The position numbers were made by a program, and so were the translations under genes. A stretch of DNA of 64,000 bases from Deltaproteobacteria bacterium UBA6106 (lineage in GTDB: Bacteria > Desulfobacterota > Syntrophorhabdia > Syntrophorhabdales > Syntrophorhabdaceae), in contig DIWM01000048.1 of the NCBI GenBank assembly GCA_002428485.1, positions 118,550 through 182,549 of the forward strand. The letters run 5' to 3'. This document shows, one piece after another, positions 41,924 to 48,159 of the stretch; positions within the stretch are counted from its first letter, which is position 1, and each line of letters begins with the position of its first letter. The notes beneath the pieces were generated by a model that ran no database searches, was not told the DNA's origin, and was given only the letters and a program-made list of their open reading frames with translations.

Positions 41924-43138
41924 TTGAAGACTATAGAGGAGATCAATGAGAAGATAAAGAAGAAAAAAGTCGTTGTCGTTACAGCAGAAGAGATGATCGA
42001 GATCGCCCGGAACAAAGGGACAAAAAAGGCTGCGCAACATGTGGATGTGGTGACGACAGGGACCTTCGGGCCGATGTGCGGCAGCGGTATGTTCATCAAT
42101 GTGGGCCATTCAAAACCAAGGATCAAGATCGGCGGCGGCAAATGCTACCTCAACGATGTGCCCGCATACTGCGGCCTTGCTGCCGTGGACATATATATCG
42201 GCGCTACCGCGTCTCCTGATAACGACCCGCGCAATACCGTCTACCCCGGCGCCTTCAAATACGGGGGCGGGCATGTGATAGAAGACTTTATCAGCGGCAA
42301 GCCTGTACGGCTGGAGGCCACTGCCTACGGCACAGACTGCTACCCGAAAAAGAGGATCGAGACCTATATCAATAAAGAAACGGTAAACGAGGCCTATATC
42401 TACAATCCCCGCAACGGGTACCAGAATTATAACGTTGCCGTGAACCTCACGAAAAGGGTGATCCATACCTATATGGGGGTCTTGAAGCCTAACCTCGGGA
42501 GCGCCAACTACTGCAGCGCAGGGCAGCTCTCCCCTCTCTTGAACGACCCTAAGTACAGGACCATCGGGATCGGGACAAGGCTGTTTCTCGCAGGCGGGGT
42601 CGGCTACGTCGCATGGAACGGCACGCAGCACAACCCCTCCGCGCCGCGAAGCCCTGACGGGATACCTCGTGCAGGGGCCGGAACGCTCGCTGTTGTCGGC
42701 GATGCCAAGCAGATGAGCGGCGATTTCATCAAAGGCGCGAGCTTTATCGGCTACGGGGCGACGATCTTCGTGGGCCTCGGTATACCCATACCTATCCTTG
42801 ATGAGGAGATGGCATACTTCACATCAAGAAGCGATGAGGATTTATGGGCACAGGTTGTCGATTACGGCCATGATTACCCTGAAAGGATTCCCAAGAGCCT
42901 TTGTGAAGTAAATTACGCCCAATTGAAATCAGGGAAGATCGGCGTAAACGGCAAAGAGGTCCCGACCTTTCCCGTATCAAGTTATTCCAAGGCAAGGGAT
43001 ATCGCCTCGATCCTGAAGGAATGGATATTCGCAGGCCGGTTCCTGCTGACCCATCCCGTGGAACACCTCCCCGGCGTCGAGTCGGGCATTAAGATGAACA
43101 CCCTCGAGGAAAGGACGCTGGAAGAAGTTTCGTACTAA
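41924..43138 (+). CDS. DUF39 homocysteine biosynthesis protein
   Basis: Member of the DUF39 family, implicated in anaerobes in converting aspartate semialdehyde plus reduced sulfur to homocysteine. The start is TTG at 41924, five bases after AAGGAGG, giving 404 residues; an upstream in-frame ATG lies before the promoter. Conserved cysteines are visible in GPMCGSGMF, GGGKCYLNDVPAYCG and YCSAGQLSPL. No ferredoxin or CBS partner gene is adjacent. It is transcribed from its own promoter. The exact reaction in this organism is inferred. Confidence 0.85.
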   Translation: MKTIEEINEKIKKKKVVVVTAEEMIEIARNKGTKKAAQHVDVVTTGTFGPMCGSGMFINVGHSKPRIKIGGGKCYLNDVPAYCGLAAVDIYIGATASPDNDPRNTVYPGAFKYGGGHVIEDFISGKPVRLEATAYGTDCYPKKRIETYINKETVNEAYIYNPRNGYQNYNVAVNLTKRVIHTYMGVLKPNLGSANYCSAGQLSPLLNDPKYRTIGIGTRLFLAGGVGYVAWNGTQHNPSAPRSPDGIPRAGAGTLAVVGDAKQMSGDFIKGASFIGYGATIFVGLGIPIPILDEEMAYFTSRSDEDLWAQVVDYGHDYPERIPKSLCEVNYAQLKSGKIGVNGKEVPTFPVSSYSKARDIASILKEWIFAGRFLLTHPVEHLPGVESGIKMNTLEERTLEEVSY

Positions 43139-43333
43139 GGTGAAAGGTGAAAAGTGAAAGGTGAAAGGGGAAAAGTGAAAGAGGAAAGGAGAAAGGTAAA
43201 AAAACCTCTTAAGTCGTAAGGCGTCAGGCGTAAAGCGATTTAACCCCTTACGATTTACGATTCACGCCTCACGGGGGTGTTGCTATGAGCCATGAACTAT
43301 GAGCTATGAGCCATGAACTATGAGCTATGAGCC
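43138..43333. repeat. Nine GGTGAAA-type, four CGTAAGG-type and seven ATGAGCC-type heptamers
   Basis: Nine units in unbroken 7-base register (43138-43200), beginning on the DUF39 stop codon. Then CGTAAGG-type units (43215-43242) face TTACGAT/TCACGCC-type reverse units (43248-43275). Then come seven ATGA[G/A]C[C/T] units (43285-43333), which run into the next gene and provide its start codon. Confidence 0.9.
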
Positions 43334-44318
43334 AAGAAAAGCGGTATCGTTAATCTCGGGTGGCCTTGACAGCGCCATCGCAACGAAGCTGATCCTCGAC
43401 CAGGGGATCGTGGTTACCGGGGTGCACTTTATATCCCTCTTCGCGAGCAGGCGCGATAAGGAACGGGGTCTGCAGGCCGTCAGAACCGCGGAGGAGCTCG
43501 GCATACGCCTTATTACTCTGGACAAAGGCCCGGAATATATCGATCTCATCAAAAACCCGCGATACGGGTACGGGAAGAATATGAATCCCTGTATCGACTG
43601 CAGGATATTTATGCTTCAGAAGACAAGGGCGGTCATGGAACAGGAATCCGCAGGGTTCGTTATCACCGGTGAGGTCCTGGGCCAAAGGCCCATGTCCCAG
43701 CAGAGAAATACCATAAGCCTTATCGAAAAAAAAAGCGGGTTGCAGGGCCTCATCGTTCGGCCCCTTTCGGCAAAGCTATTCCCGCCATCAGAACCCGAAA
43801 TTGCGGGCATCGTGGACAGGGAACGACTGCTCGGCGTATCGGGCAGGTCGAGGGCGGTCCAGCAGGAGCTCGTCAACGAGTACCATTTGAAGGCATACAG
43901 CAGCCCCGGCGGTGGTTGCCTGCTTACGGATCCTATATTCTCAAACAAGTTGAGGGAGCTCTTTGATGGCGATAAGGACTTTACCATAAAAGACATCGAG
44001 TTCCTGACCCTTGGAAGGCATTTCAGGCTCGATCACGGTACGAAGCTCGTCATCGGCAGGAACCAGAAAGAAAACGAGGCCCTGGAGGCGCTCTGGGCAC
44101 AGCCATATATACTCCTCTCTCCGGTAGGTTTTAAAGGCCCCAAGGGCATTATCAAGGGACATGCCGGACAGGAAACGCTCACGGTCGCCGCCAATATACT
44201 CGGGTTCTATGGAAAACACGACGCGCAGCAGCTATCGCTGGAGATCTATAACGGAACCCGGAAAACAGCCCCCTTCGAGAAGACGGATGTGGATGTGGAG
44301 AAGCTGAGAATCTCGTAA
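43320..44318 (+). CDS. PP-loop ATPase, ThiI/MnmA-like tRNA thiolation family
   Basis: A 332-residue adenylating enzyme with the PP-loop SGGLDS at residues 13-18. Conserved cysteines (NPCIDCRIFML, and GGGCLLTDPIFS) resemble the catalytic pair of tRNA thiolases. A C-terminal part (residues 215-320) differs from MnmA. It is often annotated as a ThiI-like tRNA 4-thiouridine synthase, but the real substrate is unclear. The only usable in-frame start is the ATG at 43320, which is the sixth unit of a heptamer array, so residues MSYEP are repeat-coded and there is no Shine-Dalgarno sequence. The stop codon is also in a repeat unit (CGTAAGG at 44314). Confidence 0.78.
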   Translation: MSYEPRKAVSLISGGLDSAIATKLILDQGIVVTGVHFISLFASRRDKERGLQAVRTAEELGIRLITLDKGPEYIDLIKNPRYGYGKNMNPCIDCRIFMLQKTRAVMEQESAGFVITGEVLGQRPMSQQRNTISLIEKKSGLQGLIVRPLSAKLFPPSEPEIAGIVDRERLLGVSGRSRAVQQELVNEYHLKAYSSPGGGCLLTDPIFSNKLRELFDGDKDFTIKDIEFLTLGRHFRLDHGTKLVIGRNQKENEALEALWAQPYILLSPVGFKGPKGIIKGHAGQETLTVAANILGFYGKHDAQQLSLEIYNGTRKTAPFEKTDVDVEKLRIS

Positions 44319-44467
44319 GGCGAGAGAAACCGTGAGGCGTGAGGCGTAAGGCGTGAGGGGACTAAAGCATAGCTCATGGCGCATAGCAAACTCGATGATC
44401 GATGATCGATTATCGACGCCGGCGATTGTCTGCTGACGGCTGAAAGCTGATAGCTGATAGCTGAAAA
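44314..44467. repeat. Four heptamer families in one gap
   Basis: CGTAAGG/CGTGAGG units (44314-44358), a short GCTCAT block (about 44370-44386), CGATGAT units (44393-44420) and five CTGAAAG/CTGATAG units (44433-44467) that run directly into the ribosome binding site of the next gene. Confidence 0.87.
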
Positions 44468-44476
44468 GGAGTTGTT

Positions 44477-45133
44477 ATGAAGATCTTTGACGACCTTTAT
44501 TTTTATCCCTGGCTTTCTTACGAAGCCAATAATTGCAATACCATCCTGATAGATGGTCAGACCCCGACCCTTATCGATCCGGGGCATTCCCGGCTTTTCA
44601 CCCACGTCCTCCAGGGAATGACAAAAGACGGTAAGGATATCAATAAGGTACGAATGATTGTATGCACCCACAGCCACCCGGACCATATCGAGGCGATCGA
44701 AGGATTTGAAAAGGATGTCTTGAAGGCGATCGGGAAAGAGGAATATGCCTATCTGCACGATGGCGGCAGGGAGCTTTTTATGGCCACCGGCTGTGTCTTG
44801 CCGAAAAAGCCCTTCACCCTGTTCCTTAAGGAAGGGACCATCGAGATCGGCGGGAAGTCATTCCAGGTCATTCCAACACCGGGTCACTCACCGGGGTCTA
44901 TCTGCTTGTATTGGAAGGAAAAACGAACACTGATCTCAGGCGACACGCTTTTCTATATGGGCGTGGGCAGGACTGACCTTCCCGGCGGCGACATGGAGCT
45001 TCTCGCCGGCAGCATAGCAAAGCTGGCTCAACTCGATGTAGAGTACCTCATACCGGGGCACGGCGAACCGATCAGCGGCGAAAAGAAAATAAAGAAAAAT
45101 TTTCAGTTGATTATCAATGAGTTTTTCGCATAG
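44477..45133 (+). CDS. Metallo-beta-lactamase fold hydrolase
   Basis: A 218-residue cytosolic metallohydrolase of the glyoxalase II-like group. The metal ligands are THSHPDHIE (HxHxDH), the histidine of TPGHSPGS, the aspartate of SGDTLF and the histidine of IPGHGEP. The pattern SGDTLFYMGVGRTDLPGGD is typical of the group that includes thioesterases and persulfide dioxygenases. AAAGGAG precedes the ATG. The substrate is unknown. Confidence 0.85.
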   Translation: MKIFDDLYFYPWLSYEANNCNTILIDGQTPTLIDPGHSRLFTHVLQGMTKDGKDINKVRMIVCTHSHPDHIEAIEGFEKDVLKAIGKEEYAYLHDGGRELFMATGCVLPKKPFTLFLKEGTIEIGGKSFQVIPTPGHSPGSICLYWKEKRTLISGDTLFYMGVGRTDLPGGDMELLAGSIAKLAQLDVEYLIPGHGEPISGEKKIKKNFQLIINEFFA

Positions 45134-45198
45134 AATCTGTGTATCACCGTCATTGACTTCCGGCGTTTCATACATATATTCACAGTGGAAACAACAAA

Positions 45199-45381
45199 AT
45201 GACGGAAAAGAAGGATTTGATCTGTCAGAAATATAATGAACAGGTTAAAACAGAGAATGATCCATGCCCTCATCCTGGCGATTATTGCAAGTTCAGGACC
45301 CGGTGCATAATTCATATCCGGTGTACGGAAGATGGCAGTTGCAGGGAAAAAAGGAGGCAACAGATTGAGAATACCCGATGA
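45199..45381 (+). CDS. Small cysteine-rich protein
   Basis: A 60-residue protein with six cysteines, five of them in residues 23-48 (CPHPGDYCKFRTRCIIHIRC, then SC); the spacing CxHPxxYCxxRxxC suggests a metal or Fe-S site. I cannot name the family. The ribosome binding site is weak (GTGGAAA). It overlaps the following zinc-ribbon gene by 17 bases in another frame, which supports a real two-gene unit. Confidence 0.6.
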   Translation: MTEKKDLICQKYNEQVKTENDPCPHPGDYCKFRTRCIIHIRCTEDGSCREKRRQQIENTR

Positions 45382-45559
45382 ATATATATGTGATCTGTGC
45401 GGCTACGTCTTTCTGGACGGAGAGGTTCCGGAGATATTCTGCCCCAATTGCGGCAGCAGCATGGTGCTGAAAGAGATGTCCTACGACGAGTTCTTGGACG
45501 ACGATGACGGTTTTATAAACCTTTACAACTATAAGACTTTTGAACATGAGGGGATGTAA
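45365..45559 (+). CDS. Rubredoxin-like zinc-ribbon protein
   Basis: A 64-residue protein with CDLCG (residues 9-13) and CPNCG (27-31), the knuckles of a rubredoxin or rubrerythrin-type metal site, followed by an acidic tail. The start is TTG at 45365, seven bases after AAGGAGG; an ATG at 45332 is in frame but has no binding site. It could carry one iron for electron transfer or a structural zinc. Confidence 0.72.
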   Translation: MRIPDEYICDLCGYVFLDGEVPEIFCPNCGSSMVLKEMSYDEFLDDDDGFINLYNYKTFEHEGM

Positions 45560-45566
45560 ACTAAAC

Positions 45567-45716
45567 AAGCACGAGATCCTAAGCACGAGATCCTAAACAA
45601 TATCTAAATTCAAATATCAAATGTTCAAAACAAAGATAGTGTCACGCATGTTTTGATATTTGAACATTGGAACATTTGAATTTGTTTAGGATTTAGAAAT
45701 TCGAATTTAGGATTTA
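45567..45716. repeat. AT-rich inverted heptamer element
   Basis: Two exact 14-base units AAGCACGAGATCCT (45567-45594). Then come TCAAA-type units (45608-45635) facing TTTGAA/GATTTA-type units in 7-base register (45654-45716). Content is similar to 5300-5455. The rest of the 334-base gap holds the panB leader. Confidence 0.75.
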
Positions 45717-45848
45717 CCGTGTGCTACCGTCTGTTTATGATGCCTGTTAAGAATTTTATTGACTTCTTTTCGATAAATTGTTTCAATATTCCACATACCG
45801 CTTGGATCCTGATGCTGGACCGAGACGGAAGGAATGAAAGACAATACA

Positions 45849-45880
45849 AGCCTTCTGACCAGTTCAGAAGGCTTTTTTTT
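45849..45880 (+). terminator. Intrinsic terminator/attenuator in the panB leader
   Basis: AGCCTTCTGA (45849-45858) pairs perfectly with TCAGAAGGCT (45864-45873) around a 5-base loop, followed by eight T residues (45873-45880). The panB ATG is at 45894 and its AAGGAG is at 45884, so no promoter fits between. A possible promoter (TTGACT at 45759-45764, with a weak -10 near 45782-45789) lies upstream of the hairpin. Confidence 0.85.
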
Positions 45881-45893
45881 ATGAAGGAGAACC

Positions 45894-46688
45894 ATGGATA
45901 AGATCACCGTACCGGTCCTCAAGGGCATGAAAGGCAAAGAAAAGATCACCATGCTCACGGCCTACGATTATCCCACGGCAAAGATCGTCGATAACGCGGG
46001 CGTCCATACCATCCTTGTCGGCGATTCCGTCGGTTCCGTGGTCCTCGGCTATCCCAACACCATCCCTGTGACCGTAGATGAGATGATACACCACACAAAG
46101 GCTGTCACAAGGGCGGTAAAACAGTCCTTTGTCATCATCGATATGCCCTTCATGTCATACCATGAGAGCATCGTGCAGGCAAAAAAGAACGCGGGAAGGA
46201 TGATCAAGGAGAGCGGCGCCGAGGCAGTAAAGCTTGAGGGCGGGACGAAAATGAAGGACGTCATCAGGGCCCTTGTCGATATAGAGATCCCTGTTGTCGG
46301 CCATATCGGCCTCACCCCGCAGTCGATCCACCGGATGGGCGGCTACAAGGTCCAGGGAAAAGGGGCGGAAGTCGATGCCCTCATCGCCGACGCGAAAGCG
46401 GTTGAGGAGGCGGGGGCGTTCATGATCGTCCTCGAGTGCGTTCCGCGGCAGCTCGGGAAGGAGATCACCGAGGTGCTCTCAATCCCGACCATCGGCATCG
46501 GTGCAGGTCCGGACTGCGACGGGCAGGTCCTCGTTATCCATGACCTCCTCGGCCTTCTCGGCGATTTCAGGCCAAAATTCGTAAAACAATACTGCAACCT
46601 CCGGCAGGATATCGGCGGGGCGGTAAAAAACTTTATTGAAGAGGTAAAGTCGGGGGCGTTCCCTGATGATTCCCACTCATTCCACTAA
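45894..46688 (+). CDS. panB: Ketopantoate hydroxymethyltransferase
   Basis: First committed step of pantothenate synthesis, adding a hydroxymethyl group to 2-ketoisovalerate. The TIM-barrel landmarks are MLTAYDYPTAKIVDNAGV, LVGDSVGSVVLGY, MGGYKVQG, and IGIGAGPDCDGQVLV near the end. The length of 264 residues is normal. It is first in panB-panC-panD. Confidence 0.96.
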   Translation: MDKITVPVLKGMKGKEKITMLTAYDYPTAKIVDNAGVHTILVGDSVGSVVLGYPNTIPVTVDEMIHHTKAVTRAVKQSFVIIDMPFMSYHESIVQAKKNAGRMIKESGAEAVKLEGGTKMKDVIRALVDIEIPVVGHIGLTPQSIHRMGGYKVQGKGAEVDALIADAKAVEEAGAFMIVLECVPRQLGKEITEVLSIPTIGIGAGPDCDGQVLVIHDLLGLLGDFRPKFVKQYCNLRQDIGGAVKNFIEEVKSGAFPDDSHSFH

Positions 46689-46689
46689 A

Positions 46690-47535
46690 ATGAAGACCAT
46701 TACGACTGTCAAAGAGATGCAGGCCTTATCGGACGAATTAAGAAAAGACAGGAAGATCGCCCTTGTGCCAACTATGGGCTACCTCCACGAGGGACACCTC
46801 GCCCTTGTCAGAAGGGCCCGCGAAATAGCCGATATCGCTGTGGTAAGCATCTTTGTGAACCCTACCCAGTTCGGGCCCAAAGAAGACCTCGCACAATATC
46901 CCAGGGACTTCGACAGGGACGCGATGCTCCTCGACAGAGAAAAGACGGACATCATCTTCTATCCAGACGCAAAAGAGATCTATCCCGACAGATATTCGAC
47001 ATACATCGAGGTGAGAAAGCTTCAGGATCACCTCTGCGGGAAGACAAGGGTGGGCCATTTCATTGGCGTCGCAACGGTGGTGGCAAAGCTCTTCAATATC
47101 GTCAAGCCTCACTTTGCCATATTCGGGCAGAAGGATTACCAGCAGCTGAAGGTGATTGAAAGGATGACCAGGGATTTGAACATGGACGTTGAGATCGTCC
47201 CCTGCCCTACGGTCCGCGAAAAGGACGGCCTTGCAATGAGTTCCAGGAACACCTACCTCAGCGCAGAAGAACACCGCACGTCGCTTTTCATCTCAGCGTC
47301 GATGGCAAAGGCGCAGGAACATTTTCAGAAAGGAGAGCGGCAGGCGCCCGCCCTCAAAAGAACAGTGGAAGAAATGTTGCATTCCGGAGACGGGATTGAC
47401 ATAGAGTATGTGAGCATTTGTGACAGCGAAACCCTCGAAGAAGTGAACGAGATAAAGAACAATGCTGTCCTCGCCATTGCCTGCCGCGTAGGCAAAACGA
47501 GGCTCATAGACAACACTACTTTTACGGAGGCTTGA
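46690..47535 (+). CDS. panC: Pantothenate synthetase
   Basis: Condenses pantoate and beta-alanine with ATP. PTMGYLHEGHLALVRRA holds the HIGH-like nucleotide motif (HEGH); FVNPTQFGPKEDL, FGQKDYQQL and MSSRNTYL are conserved. The ATG at 46690, one base after the panB stop, gives 281 residues and matches the family; an in-frame ATG at 46666 lies inside panB. Confidence 0.96.
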   Translation: MKTITTVKEMQALSDELRKDRKIALVPTMGYLHEGHLALVRRAREIADIAVVSIFVNPTQFGPKEDLAQYPRDFDRDAMLLDREKTDIIFYPDAKEIYPDRYSTYIEVRKLQDHLCGKTRVGHFIGVATVVAKLFNIVKPHFAIFGQKDYQQLKVIERMTRDLNMDVEIVPCPTVREKDGLAMSSRNTYLSAEEHRTSLFISASMAKAQEHFQKGERQAPALKRTVEEMLHSGDGIDIEYVSICDSETLEEVNEIKNNAVLAIACRVGKTRLIDNTTFTEA

Positions 47536-47539
47536 AAAA

Positions 47540-47926
47540 ATGCAAAGGACAATGATGAAATCAAAAATCCACAGGGCGATGGTGACGGACAGCAATCTCC
47601 ACTACGAGGGGAGCATCACCATTGACGGGCTGCTGATGGAAAAGTCGAACATCATACCTTACGAGCAGGTGGACATATATAACGTAACAACGGGGGAGCG
47701 CTTTACCACATACGCGATCAAAGGCGAAAAGGGGTCGGGCACCATCTGCATCAACGGCGCCGCTGCCCATAAAGCAAAAAAAGGCGACATGGTCATCATC
47801 GCCACTTACGCGCGCTATGACGAGAAAGAACTGAGCGCCTTCAGGCCCGACAAGGTCTACGTTGACGAACACAACCGGATCACCCGGACCAGCAACCAGA
47901 TCAGCGGACTGGGAATAGCAGTGTAA
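47540..47926 (+). CDS. panD: Aspartate 1-decarboxylase proenzyme
   Basis: Makes beta-alanine from aspartate. The 128-residue proenzyme self-cleaves between Gly and Ser of HYEGSITID (residues 24-25) to form the pyruvoyl cofactor. GERFTTYAI and the NGAAAH turn are conserved. ACGGAGG precedes the ATG. It completes a three-gene pantothenate operon. Confidence 0.95.
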   Translation: MQRTMMKSKIHRAMVTDSNLHYEGSITIDGLLMEKSNIIPYEQVDIYNVTTGERFTTYAIKGEKGSGTICINGAAAHKAKKGDMVIIATYARYDEKELSAFRPDKVYVDEHNRITRTSNQISGLGIAV

Positions 47927-47930
47927 AGGC

Positions 47931-48153
47931 AGCTCATGGCTCATAGCTCATGGCTCATGGCAAATCAGATACTGGATGCTCGATACTGGATAAAAAGGCA
48001 GCTCATGGCTCATAGCTGATAGCTCATGGCTCATGGCAGAAGCAAGAACCCGACATGCAGCAAATAGTTTGTACGAAGATCGTTTACCGCCTGTTCTCTG
48101 TTGTTTATAATGTTTCGTCTTTGCCATCAGCCATGAGCTATGAACTATGAGCT
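47931..48153. repeat. Composite heptamer element, copy 2 of a matched pair
   Basis: Left block of four units (47931-47958); a second block of five [A/G]GCT[C/G]AT units (48000-48034); a core (about 48035-48122) closely matching 22863-22950, including GCAAGAACCCGACATGCAGC; and a right arm of four ATGAGCT-type units (48126-48153). It separates the convergent panD and purL genes. Confidence 0.88.
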
Positions 48154-48159
48154 GTCTTC

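Noticed and set aside
43138..43333. CRISPR-like array
   Set aside because: Units are only 7 bp with no unique spacers and no cas genes are present; these are tandem heptamers, not CRISPR repeats.
45719..45901. A 60-codon frame upstream of panB (MCYRLFMMPVKNF start)
   Set aside because: It has no ribosome binding site, crosses the terminator hairpin and overlaps the panB start. A leader peptide role was considered, but no run of regulatory codons was seen.
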